From Paramecium pentaurelia (Eukaryota; Ciliophora; Oligohymenophorea; Peniculida; Parameciidae): DNA of 64,000 bases. Location: positions 340,091-404,090 of the forward strand of contig CAJJDO010000029.1 of NCBI GenBank assembly GCA_905183005.1, in the 5' to 3' direction. The notes beneath the pieces were generated by a model that was not told the origin of the DNA, made no database searches, and saw only the letters and a program-made list of their open reading frames with translations. This document shows, piece by piece, positions 51,871 to 62,217 of the stretch; position 1 is the first letter of the stretch; each line of letters opens with the position of its first letter. The translations under genes and the position numbers were made by a program.

Positions 51871-53636
51871 TCACAAACTCTAAAAATTCATTATATTTAA
51901 TTTATAAGAAGCAGGATCTCTTATATAAACTGGAATTTTATAGATATCCTTAACAGTAACTGAATACTATAAACATAATTGCTAAATGACTTCTGTTGTA
52001 AATTCATTTTATGAATTACTTAAATATTTAAATAAGTTCTCATATAATGGTTCATAATATTCTTTTGTAAATGCTAATTATTATTATAATAATTTAATAC
52101 TTTCAGCAATATCTATTTATATTTAAGATTTAATTTATTCATTTATAATTAAATCAATTTCAAAAAACAAATCATTTCTGAATCCATTTTCATCTAATTA
52201 AACTATTTACCTTAAAAACTTTTTAAATTAATCCTTTGACAATTAAATATTTTTTTCTCTTTATTAAACCTTAAATTTTTAAGCACTTTCTGTGATATTT
52301 TCAATTTTCAATTTTTAAATTAAATCACCCAAAAGCTATTAGCATTCTTTAATATAATTATTAATTGTATCTTAAATTTCGAGAATTTTCATCTCTTGCA
52401 ATTGATTTATATATATTTATAAAGCATTAATTGAAAATATCTTTGATGATCTATTAAAACTATTCTGATTTAATTTCATTTGAATTAGCTATTAAAAAGG
52501 TTACCAAAGATTACATAAGATCTCTTATCTTTCTTCTGGTTTATTTTTCTTTAAAAAATCATACATCTAATATAATTAATCTTTTAAAGGCTAATATGAT
52601 GAAAATTAAGCTATATTGAACCTTATAACTTATAAATTATGAGACATAAATTGAACACTTTTAATTTTTTAAGAGGAACAAAGTTATAGTAACTTAATTA
52701 ATCCATTATTAAATTACAATTAAGTATTCTTAGATTTAAAGAAATTGATAATTTATTAGATTTGAATATTTACTTCATAAACTAATATTATTATTATTCA
52801 ATAAATACATAAAAAATAGCTTTCTACAAATTTTAAAGTTGCATCTAATTACTATGCATAATCACAACATATATTATCGATAATTTAAGGAAAGATTGAA
52901 GAGGCATTCTTATCAAATATTTCTTCTGTTTAATTAAATGACTATCTTAATTAAGAAATCATTTTACTGTATTTGAGAATCTAGTGTTTTAAAAAAGGAT
53001 ATAATTGATTATTCATCCATAGAATTGATTCCAGCTAAAAGAGGTATTAATAGATTGCTAAATTTATATCTTAATACAAAAATGATTTGATCATTTACTT
53101 TATTTTGAAATAGTTTATTAATATCTTTTAATTCATCAATAGTTATCATTTCGTAATGTTTTTTTAAATGGGCAATTATTTTACTTAATGCTGCTGATCT
53201 AATAATATCAATATTTTCAGTTAGTGATCCTCTTAATTGTGATGGTCCTTATCCTTATGGATCATCATAATTAATAAGTTCTTTTGTTAAATTTTCTTAT
53301 TCATCTAAGATTTTAAAAATTTAATAAAATTCTTAATCAATTTCTATCTCTTGACTAATTAAATGCTTATGTTATTCTCTAGTCAAATTAGACTTTTAAT
53401 ATAATGTATCAAATTCAATTTTCTCTTTCTCTAATTACTAAATAATATAGATGATATATTACTTATTTTTTATCTTGCATTGCTATTAATTTTTCAATGA
53501 TAAATTTATTCTTTCTAGATTCTTTTTGTCTTGATTCCAACTCTTAAAAAAGTAGTTCATAACCCTCTATTTATTAAAACATTATCATAATAGGATCATA
53601 AAGTTATTAAAGTGGTAATTAATACTTTTCAGTCAT
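51871..53636 (-). CDS. Hypothetical large helical protein
   Basis: Three introns (25 nt gtaata...tttag, 22 nt gtaaaa...ttaag, 27 nt gtattt...attag) leave 564 codons; ATG 53634-53636, TGA 51871-51873. All-helical, Gln-rich, no TM. Representative parts: MFQQIEGYELLFQELESRQK; NIDIIRSAALSKIIAHLKKH; CCDYAQQLDATLKFVESYFL; QEILCNLWQPFQQLIQMKLN; EYYEPLYENLFKYLSNSQNE; IYKIPVYIRDPASYKL at the end. The helical-repeat look suggests a scaffold. No family recognised. It follows the small Cys-rich frame by 39 bp. Confidence 0.6.
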
Positions 53637-53675
53637 AAATTTTAAAGATAAATTAATAATAAAATTCAAAAGGTT

Positions 53676-53786
53676 TCATTTATTACAATGACAATAAGCT
53701 GTACTCATTCCTTTATTTAGAAGGTAAGTGCAATTAGGACAATGTAGTTTTCCAGACTTATTCATAATTTTTGATTTAGATTACAT
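53676..53786 (-). CDS. Possible tiny Cys-rich (zinc-ribbon-like) protein
   Basis: 37 codons, ATG 53784-53786, TGA 53676-53678. It contains C-P-N-C and, 15 residues later, C-H-C (GKLHCPNCTYLLNKG, then MSTAYCHCNK), a plausible four-ligand zinc site. The frame is open upstream (RYDPSFT), so the start may be further 5' via an unresolved intron. It could also be a lost first exon of the gene starting at 53636, which begins in the same frame after one TGA. Low confidence as an independent gene. Confidence 0.35.
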
Positions 53787-53850
53787 TGTGAAAGATGGAT
53801 CATAACGTCTAAGAATAGAAAATTAATTTACTCAATTACTTTTTCAGTAT

Positions 53851-55217
53851 TCATTTTTTTATTGATTGACTTTTTTAATTTTTCTCTTATTTTTTCAATT
53901 TATTATCTATTTTATATAATTTGAATAATTACAAAACTTCTACTTCCTTATTTAATTTATATAATCTTGAAACATCACATTATAAAGAAGTTTTTGATGG
54001 AAGTATTAAAGTATTAGGAAATTAATTTTCAGTTAAATTTTATGGTAATTAACTATTTGATTTAAGCTTTGAAGGAACTACATCTATACTAACATCATTT
54101 CCATCCTTCTCTTTAAATTCAATTGCTGATATAGGTAAATTTTGAAGAGAACTTTACTTTTTAGAGGCATGACTTTTATGTTTTTATTTATGTTATTCTT
54201 CTATTTAATTTTTACTATCAGAATCATTTGAATTATCTTCTAAAAAGTAAATTTATAATATAATTACCTTAATATTAATCTTTTGAGTTTTATTCAGGTA
54301 ATTCATCAATAATTTCAACTTCAGTTCTTGATTTTTTTTTAAAGTTTGTATTTTAAATTTAATTTTGATTTTAATTATCAGATGCAGAATGATGAGATGA
54401 TTTTTTTGAATTTGAAGCTAATTTTTTATTTTTTAATTAGTTTTATTACACTGGTAATTCATAAACTCTTTCATTATATTCTTATTCATCTTCCTCTGAA
54501 TTTGATTAAGTATATTGTTTTAACTAATGTTTAAGTTTTATTTTCTATTTATTTTATTCTTTCTCTTCTTTATTAAGACTATCTTTCAATGATTCAAGTT
54601 CTTATTAAAGATTTGAAATTTCAAAATCGAATTCTTCTATTTTACGTCCCTCTTATATATATTATAATATGCATTACTTTTCCATTCAATAGCAGGTTCT
54701 TAATTTTTAGATCTCAGTGATTCAAGTCTATTATTATAATGATTGACTTTAAGGTCTGATTATTAAAATTACTTAAAATCAACAGAGAATGAATCAACTG
54801 ATGTCATTGATGCAGATTGATTATGTTAATAATTTCTTTAAAGAGTAGATTTCACACTAGTATTCAATTCTTATTCTAATTTCTTTATTCTTGATTCAAG
54901 TGTTGATTCATTTCCAATTTTGAACTTATTAGAATCGTTATCTAATGATTTAAGTATTTCTTATTACAAGTATCAGATAGATCAAATGTAGCATCATCTA
55001 ATTCTTATTGTTGTTGTTACTCTTCCTTTCCATATACTTTCTTATTTATCTATAGTCTTTTCTTTTTTATCATATCTGTTAAACTTTCATCTGATGATGA
55101 TGATTTCGAATTTGAATATCTGATTGTTGATTGTTTATTAGAAGATTCAATTTTGTAATCACTCATATCAACTGAATCATCCGAACTAAATCCTTCATGT
55201 TTCCTATTTAAATTCAT
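53851..55217 (-). CDS. Hypothetical Ser/Asp/Lys-rich coiled-coil protein
   Basis: Three introns (26, 26 and 28 nt) leave 429 codons; ATG 55215-55217, TGA 53851-53853. The acidic-serine N terminus (GFSSDDSVDMSDYKIESSNK) has many casein-kinase-2-like sites. The middle is coiled coil (LESRIKKLEQELNTSVKSTL; EFDFEISNLQQELESLKDSL) with a polar Ser/Lys/Glu-rich linker (NSEEDEQEYNERVYELPV). The C terminus has DGNDVSIDVVPSKLK and a basic end. No domain recognised; a cytoskeletal or scaffold protein is the most neutral guess. Confidence 0.6.
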
Positions 55218-55660
55218 TTTAATTAACGAAGAAAATTAATTATTAATAATAAGTACTAATTCTATTTAAAACTATGAAATAACACTAATAAGATGATCAA
55301 CCGAAACTATTTTCTTGATTCAATACCAAATCCAATAGATATAAAAACAAGATAACAAAATCTTGTATTATTTCTCATTAAAATCACATGATTCTCATGT
55401 ATATTAATGATGTCTTACATAAATCTTAAATATCATACTTTATTATAGATTAGATGAATGATATTATAATTCAAAAGAATTAGAAATTTAATGAAAATAA
55501 GAAAACATTAATTTGTTCATGAAATCTATTTAAATAATAAGTACTTTATAATATCAAATTATCAAAAACTATAAATATTTATAGAAATATCATAATTAAT
55601 CATTAAGATTACCTATTATTTAATTAATGATTGTTGTAGTTTTACTTCTTCAATTTTTAA
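55218..55660. other. Divergent AT-rich intergenic region
   Basis: Promoter-containing spacer between genes starting at 55217 (minus) and 55661 (plus). No coding-like frame. Confidence 0.4.
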
Positions 55661-56927
55661 ATGGATTTTCAATTTAATAATATAATTAAACTAAATAATG
55701 AGTTATTTAAGAAATATTTAGAAATAAAATATAAATCTGGCTATTTCTTATAAGTACTTCAAATTTTTTAGTTAAAATGCACTTTATAAAACATGAAATT
55801 TAAGAAATTTTAATATGATAAAAATGATCAAATAGTTGAATAGCTAAAGTATTGGTTATGGTGAACATTAAATTGAATGTTCTGATTAAGAAATAATACC
55901 TTATGACATTCCCTAAAATCTAATCAATTATTTAGAATCTCAAAGTAATAACACATAATCATTATAACTATGTCAACCAATATCAAAAGATGATTTATAG
56001 TTAATTGAGCAAAATATATACAATATTATCCATGTTTAAGACTTTGTAACAAATTAGGAATGTTCTGAATTCTAAAATTTAGAAATATCCTAATTGAATA
56101 GAAAACAATAACTTATTTTAAAATATTCAAAAATATTTATCAAACTCAACAATTTCAATTATCCACTTTAGAATAGTTTAATATTATAATTATAATTTCC
56201 TAATTATTTAAGAATTTCACTCTAAATTTTAAAAAAAGTCACTCAAACAATACAATTATCTAATAATATTATTTAATTTATTATTAATTATGCTTAGAAT
56301 AAATAATTAGAATAACCTTATGTTGAACTTTCATCAAAGATTATAAAATTATGTTAAGAATTTGATAATTTGGATTAATTTTAATTAGTAAATTAGGAAA
56401 ATTTGTTGAGTAGATAACCCAGTGATGAGCCAAATTTATAAAATACCATCTGGACAAGATAATAAATGATTTAATGTTTGATTCTTTATACTATTGTGAA
56501 ATGTGAACTATTAATTTTTAATCAAAAAACTAAAATCTCATTCAATTATGAATAAAATATAGCAAATGTTTCTAAACATATTAATATGTGTACTTATGAT
56601 TATTCTTGGAGTGAAAATTGTTTAGGTAATATTAGAGATTACCATCCTAAATTAGCAAAAAAACTTAATAAACGTTATTAAACTGTTAGAAATCTAGAAG
56701 AAACTGCTTATGATAAAGAAACAAGTACAGCCATATTCAATTATACCTAATCTTTATTAGGTTATTTTCATCATCATTATTCATATTCTTAAATGTAATT
56801 AAATTAAGATGTTAAAAACAAAATCAAATCTATACTAAATGGAAAGATTACAGATTGCGATTTAAGTTTAGTTATAATTGTAGCAAACGCTATCATGTTT
56901 GTTCAAATTTTATATGCTTTGAAATGA
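55661..56927 (+). CDS. Hypothetical protein with C-terminal hydrophobic segment
   Basis: A 34-nt intron (gttaaa...tttaag) leaves 411 codons; ATG 55661, TGA 56925-56927. Soluble helical N-terminal and middle parts (GYGEHQIECSDQEIIPYD; QLIEQNIYNIIHVQDFVTNQ). A better-conserved-looking block near the end has spaced Cys, Trp and Tyr (HINMCTYDYSWSENCLGNIR; DYHPKLAKKLNKRYQTVRNL). A final hydrophobic helix, LSLVIIVANAIMFVQILYAL, suggests tail anchoring. No family recognised. Confidence 0.55.
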
Positions 56928-57104
56928 TTTATGCTTTTGAATTTATTATAAGTTATTATATGTTTAATTAATTGACAAAATTACAAATATATAGTATTAT
57001 AAAAAATTGTTTCTAAATATTTTATATGTCAAGTAATATCAAATTTAAAGTTTAGATTATTATAGAATAATTTTATTCAATTCTATCAGGTTGAATATAA
57101 TAAA

Positions 57105-57575
57105 ATGAATGGATCTTTAAGTATTTTAAGTTTAGTTAGTTACATACCATTCTTTTTAATTATTATTAATCTATTAATTAAGTACTTGTTTCATTTTATT
57201 AATGAAATTAAATTAAAATTAACAGATGTATATAAGGATTTATTATTTAATATAAAATTAAAAAATGAATGCTTTTAATAACAAAAATTTAATATGAAGT
57301 TTGTCTAATTTTATGTTTAAGGGATGAAAAATCTATAGACTCATAATAATATGATTAAATTTATATAAAAACAATAGTATTATGTATTCTATTTTTTTGT
57401 AAAGATTGAAGTCTTTTATATTAGTTAAGTCATAGAATATCCTGCCTAAAAAGTACAACTTTTTATTCTATTATGGATTAAAATTTAGTTGATTAAAAAT
57501 TATTTGAAAAGAAATATCAAAAATTATAATAGAATGCAATTTAAATTTATTAAGAAGTAAAAAGATCTTCTTTGA
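57105..57575 (+). CDS. Possible membrane protein, overlaps next gene (weak)
   Basis: 157-codon open frame, ATG 57105, TGA 57573-57575, starting with a hydrophobic segment (LVSYIPFFLIIINLLIKYLF). Its last 35 codons overlap the better-supported gene starting at 57473 in another frame, so the true end is probably earlier, after an intron I could not place. Confidence 0.28.
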
Positions 57576-57751
57576 TAGAACAATAATATTAAATGAAGGG
57601 TGCCTTAAATATATAATAAGAGTATATACTAGATGAAGAGGATATAGTTCCTTGGATGACTGAATTAAATGAAAAAAATGATAAACAAGAGATATATTAA
57701 TCAAAAAACAACTTATAAAATAATAATATGAAAAAAATGAAGTCATTATGA
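57473..57751 (+). CDS. Small hypothetical helical protein
   Basis: 93 codons without intron, ATG 57473, TGA 57749-57751. Polar, helical, Gln/Lys/Glu-rich (MDQNLVDQKLFEKKYQKLQQ; EVKRSSLIEQQYQMKGAL; YILDEEDIVPWMTELNEKND). The IVPWMTELN piece is the least repetitive part. No family recognised. Confidence 0.5.
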
Positions 57752-58146
57752 TGATATTTTAAATTAAAATAATCTATTAAACTCAAACTTATATAATTAT
57801 TTTATATAAAAAAATCATTCTGATAGACTAAAAATTATTAAATAACATTTTCTACAACCTTCCTTTGAAAATTATTTAAAATTTAGTTTTTTTCAGTCTA
57901 TAACTATAATAATTTTCTTACATATCCTGCTCCTCCTAATACAATTATAACATCATCAGAAATTATTTCCAAAGGCTGTATATTAATTATCACTTAAAAT
58001 TATAAATTTCCTAATTTAAGACTGTATTATTATAGATGTAAAATCTGTCAAGTTTTCTAATCTTAAAGTGGATAATTAAATTTCAGATATATTATTATTG
58101 TGTATACTTAGATTATGCTCTTAATAAAATAAATTGAATATAATTA
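57752..58146. other. Intergenic spacer
   Basis: AT-rich; no sustained frame. Upstream region of the broken protease gene. Confidence 0.35.
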
Positions 58147-58757
58147 ATGAAAAATATAATTGCAGCCACATTGACGACTCTACTAATTGGTTTGGGTTTC
58201 TACCAAGTAAATTTAGATACTGCTTCTGATTTTGAAAGATGGACTTTGAAATATGGCAAAATTTATTATGGAAATGAGAAAATATACAGATAAACAATTT
58301 ATTATCAAAATAAATAAATGATTTATTAACATAACAAAAGAAATGATATTACTTATTAAATGGCAGAAAATCAATTTATGACTATTACAAATGAAGAATT
58401 TATTAGACTTTATTTAAATACTAAATCATTTGAATAATTAAATGATTAAGATAAAGTTAAAAGAAATAATATACATTAATCTTCTGAACCTATTAATAAA
58501 GAAAATAAAAAAAGGTCAATTGATTGGAGAGGTTTGGTAAACGGTAATTTTATGGTTCTGGTATATTTTCTGATTGCAGTTCTGGTTCTAGCAATACAAA
58601 TTATTATGCATTAGCTGTTGGTTATGATTCATCAGATATTTGGTTTGTTCAAGCATCTTTTGGAACTAGTTGGGGAGAATCTGGATGTATAAGACTAGCT
58701 CCAGGAAATACTTGTGGTATTTTAAATGATGGTCACGATGTGCAATTGTATAATTGA
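58147..58757 (+). pseudogene. Papain-family (C1) cysteine protease gene with catalytic core deleted
   Basis: ATG 58147 opens a signal peptide (MKNIIAATLTTLLIGLGF) and a recognisable I29 propeptide inhibitor region (DFERWTLKYGKIYYGN; MAENQFMTITNEEFIRLYL), then the mature start RSIDWRGLV near 58530. From about 58550 a different frame gives the enzyme's C-terminal part (YGSGIFSDCSSGSS; ALAVGYDSSDIWFVQASF; GTSWGESGCIRLAPG; NTCGI), ending TGA 58755-58757. Roughly 140 residues between these parts are absent, including the Q-G-x-C-G-S-C-W active-site block. The catalytic His (normally N-H-A/Y) is Tyr in TNYYALAVGY, and the catalytic Asn (normally K-N-S-W) is Ala in VQASF. It cannot encode an active protease: deletion, frame break and lost His and Asn. 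Confidence 0.8.
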
Positions 58758-59102
58758 TTTATCATAAAACCATTAAGCATAAAATAAAAATTTCACCCAA
58801 TCTCCAAATATTAATCATTTCAATAAGAAAGGTCTTTCTAAATAAAATCAAATTCACAAAAAAGACAACTTGAATTCTGTTTTAAATGCCTTCCTAAATT
58901 ATTTATCATCTGATTAAGTTTTCTCTATATATTATCATAATAAACAACTATATTTAATAAATATTTTGAGAATTAACCTTTTTATTAAATTAAATGTTTA
59001 ATTTTGCATAAAATTAATAATAATGAGTTTATCAATACTTATTTTAGAATTATAACAATATACTTTTGAGTCTTTCAATATTATAGCTTTATTTAAACTT
59101 AT

Positions 59103-59282
59103 ATGAATCAAGAATTCTGGATTTTAAATGGATTAGTACTGATTGAAAATACAAAACTATTGTCTCTTAAAAGATTGATCTTCAGAGGGGAATATGAGAC
59201 CCTCAAAAAAGTTGATTAGTTATCAAATTAAGGAATAAACAAAACTCATCATTATGTATTGATATAAAAGTTAGTTGATTGA
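59103..59282 (+). CDS. Small ORF, possible remnant (weak)
   Basis: 60 codons, ATG 59103, TGA 59280-59282. Composition is better than background (MNQEFWILNGLVLIENTK; LIFRGEYETLKKVDQLSN). It could be an exon of a gene whose other parts I could not place; a short frame starting MSLSILILELQQ lies just upstream. The remaining 58758-59351 is AT-rich spacer. Confidence 0.3.
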
Positions 59283-59351
59283 TTTAGGAAGAAATAAATA
59301 TAAAATAAAATGATAAGAAATGTATTTAATGAATGTATATTATAACAATGA

Positions 59352-59959
59352 TCATTCTTCTTTTGGCTACTTTCTTTTTGAGTTCTTTCTCTTTCTTCTT
59401 CCTTCTCTTCCTTATCCAAATGGAGATGTAACTGCAAAATCAACTAATTTTTCACTTTCCACTCTAACAAGAAATGATGGTGAATTTACTAATCTCTTTC
59501 CAACTCTATTTTATGATAAAAATGTCAAATGTACCTAAAATGTCTTTATCTAATTAAGGTTCTGGCATGATGAATTGATGATGCTTGATTGCTTTTGAAA
59601 ACAAATGTTTAAAGTCTTCTTTCCATCATTTTTTATGTAGTCAAACCCAAAACATAATCTAACTTTCTTTCTTATTCACTTAATAAACCAAAGCGAACCA
59701 TTCTTCTAATCAAGGCTTCTCCTTCAAATAATCTTCTTGGGTCTTTTGGATCAAGTGTTAATAATTCTCTAGCAGCCTTTCTAATTCTAGCTAATGTAAG
59801 TTAAACTCTCCAAACTTCTCTTTTATTCTTCAATCCATATTTACCAATAATTTGCAATCTAATTTATAATTAATATTACTCATTATCAAGACGTTCTTTT
59901 TCAAATGGTTTTCTTGGTGTATCAGATGTCTTTGATCTGTTTCTATAATTTTTTCCCAT
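59352..59959 (-). CDS. RPS9: 40S ribosomal protein S9 (uS4)
   Basis: Cytosolic small-subunit protein, primary rRNA binder. One 29-nt intron (gtacat...aaatag) leaves 193 codons, the usual RPS9 length; ATG 59957-59959, TGA 59352-59354. Landmarks in order: NYRNRSKTSDTPRKPFEKE, LQIIGKYGLKNKREVWRVQL, RIRKAARELLTLDPKDPRRL, GEALIRRMVRFGLLSEQE, the S4 RNA-binding region (LDYVLGLTTQKMMERRLQTF; HHARTLIRQRHFRVGKRLV) and the C-terminal NSPSFLVRVESEKLVDF. Base composition is less AT-rich than neighbours, as expected for a highly expressed gene. Annotation is secure. Confidence 0.97.
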
Positions 59960-60532
59960 AAAAAGATTTAAATATAATTTTAAATTTTGTATTAATAACA
60001 CCAATATACTATTGTATAGTATCTCTTCCTCCTTCATAAAGTCTCCATCAATATTTATGAGAACAACAATCAATTTAAATTCAAGTTCATATTTTCATAT
60101 TTATACTCAATATTTTCTCATACTAATACTAAAGAAGTCTTCACCTTTTTCACATAAGTTCTGAAGTAATTAATATAGATGATACTTAAATTATATTTAT
60201 TGCAAAAAATACTTCACTTATATCTAATTTTTATCTTTCAAAATATTACAAATTGTATAAACTATCTCTCCATCTTATTTTTAATATCTTATAGTTTAAT
60301 CAAATATATCTTATTAGATTCCATATTAAATCTACTTCAATTTATATTTTTTATATCTACTCTTCTCAATATAATTTTTACTTTATAAAATGCTTCATTT
60401 CCTTAGTATCTAGTTGGTATAATTGCATTTAATCTTATTGTAAATGTATTAATGCAACACAGAATTCATAAATCATTGCTCAATCAATTAATTATAAACT
60501 AATTAAAAGAGTCTGAAATAGAATGTATTTAT
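59960..60532. other. Spacer upstream of RPS9
   Basis: Between RPS9 (start 59959, minus) and the stop of the small minus-strand gene at 60533. AT-rich, should contain the RPS9 promoter. A plus-strand frame at 60179-60388 is just Leu/Ile/Tyr-rich AT translation and is not called. Confidence 0.4.
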
Positions 60533-60782
60533 TCATCCCAATTGAGAAAAATCGAATAATTTATCAAAATTTTGATCCTTTTCGTAATTAGATATATTTG
60601 ATATTAATAACATGTTCTATCCACATCTTTTGTAAAATTAAAGAGTAAAGATCGTTTCTTATTAGATCAAATGTTTTTTAAGAAATTATGGTATGCTTAG
60701 AGGTTTAAAATGTTTTGGTATTTTTTAAATACTCTATTGGAAATGAATCAAATGGCTCTCTTGAAACATCACCATTTGTCAT
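60533..60782 (-). CDS. Small hypothetical protein (71 aa)
   Basis: A 34-nt intron (gttatt...gaaaag) leaves 72 codons; ATG 60780-60782, TGA 60533-60535. The product has good composition (MTNGDVSREPFDSFPIEYLK; HTIISQKTFDLIRNDLYSLI; QKMWIEHDQNFDKLFDFSQL). No family recognised. It diverges from the next gene across 66 bp. Confidence 0.42.
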
Positions 60783-60848
60783 AATAGCCTTTATGTGAGT
60801 TTTAATAAATAGTCTTAAATTGATAATAAATAATAAATTATAACGAAT

Positions 60849-61571
60849 ATGAACTTAATAAAAATGCATAAGCCAATTACTCCAACTAAATCATAATCTC
60901 CATATAATTCAGGTAAAAAGAATCCGGATTACATTAATCCTACATTTGTTAGTCAAGCTGTGTTTCAAGACAACTAATTATAAAATAAGGCTATGTAACA
61001 TGGACATACAAAATAAAATAATTGTTATTACACATATTATAATTAATCTTAAAAATTATAAATTGAAAAGACTTAAGGAACAATTGAAAAATAGCGATAT
61101 GGAAATATTTTGAAGTTTGAAGAAAAGCGATTTGAAACAAATGAGAAAAACTATTTTATTGATAGGAAAAAGTAATTATCTTAACATGAACTCACTCCTG
61201 ATTACTCACTCAATCGTATAAAACGGAATAGTTAAATTGAACTCAATATGTCTTGGAACAATGGAGTTTAGGATCATTAAATCAAATAAGATATCAAAAA
61301 GGATGAAAAAAGAAAACTTTATACTGAAATAGAGTAAACGGAGTAATTCTATTCATCAGTTAAAGAGATAAATCAATCTGTTAAAGATTTCAAAGCATAA
61401 AGCTATTTAAGAGGATTGTAATTGCAAAATAGACACAATTAATATTTAAAGGAAGTAGAAAAGACTAAAAAGTTAGAAGAAGAAATCATAAGATCCCAGG
61501 AACTCAAAATATAAGAATTAAGGAGATAGTAAGAATAACTAAGTATAGCTAAATCAAAATTTACTAAATGA
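60849..61571 (+). CDS. Hypothetical protein with C-terminal coiled coil
   Basis: 241 codons without intron; ATG 60849 (a second Met 15 bp later), TGA 61569-61571. Polar N terminus with motif-like pieces (PITPTKSQSPYNSGKKNPDY; INPTFVSQAVFQDNQL), a basic middle (YGNILKFEEKRFETNEKNYF) and a C-terminal coiled coil (KEVEKTKKLEEEIIRSQEL; KIQELRRQQEQL). From about 61540 the +1 frame stays open for roughly 65 more codons with convincing composition (NDYHLQNIALRYSTANIKLK; YIITPIIASTRDPNELYKLF; DNDRFPSFPSLSSLQIQ). The real protein may therefore extend to about 61740 via an intron or a base indel I cannot place. Confidence 0.55.
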
Positions 61572-61739
61572 TTATCATTTATAAAATATTGCATTGCGAT
61601 ATTCTACTGCCAATATTAAATTAAAACTCTATATAATAACTCCTATAATTGCATCAACTAGAGATCCAAATGAATTATATAAATTGTTTGATAATGATCG
61701 ATTTCCATCTTTTCCTTCTTTAAGTTCTTTATAAATATA

Positions 61740-62217
61740 ATGTCTTAATTTTATTACTATTAAATTAAAGTAATAATAATAATCAATTAGAATTTTATAT
61801 AATTCAACTTTTGGAAAAAATCTAAATTTTCAATTAATTTAAACTTAAACTTTGATTTAACTTTAATAGTAATATAAATAGTTGATAGAGTATTTATAAT
61901 TATCAATTAATAAATAATCAATTATCAAAGCTTATCTTGTTAATTTCTAAACATAATATAAGAATAAGTTAAAATAGATTTATAATTTAAAACTATTATT
62001 AAGAGTTATTATTAATGTCTATGTTATTTAAAAAAAATAGAATTATATTAATTTTTCTTAATACAATTTTTTTATGGCTACAAATTGTTTTACATCTTAA
62101 TTTTTTTGCTTTATAGAAGATTGAATTCTCTTATTTGTAAATTTATGTCTCAGAATAGAATTACTTTTTTCAGTGAATAAATTTAATTCCATCAATTATT
62201 AGAATTTATAAATAATT
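61740..62217. other. AT-rich intergenic spacer
   Basis: No coding-like frame; upstream region of the last gene. Confidence 0.4.

Noticed and set aside
53840..53860. ATGA-type overlap between the 53851 gene stop and a start for the Cys-rich frame
   Set aside because: The ATG at 53852-53854 would need an intron that leaves the frame wrong (next codons ACG TTA TGA), so the overlap is not supported.
60179..60388. Hydrophobic 69-aa protein upstream of RPS9
   Set aside because: Composition is that of random AT-rich DNA (Leu, Ile, Tyr, Phe); no start context or conserved feature.
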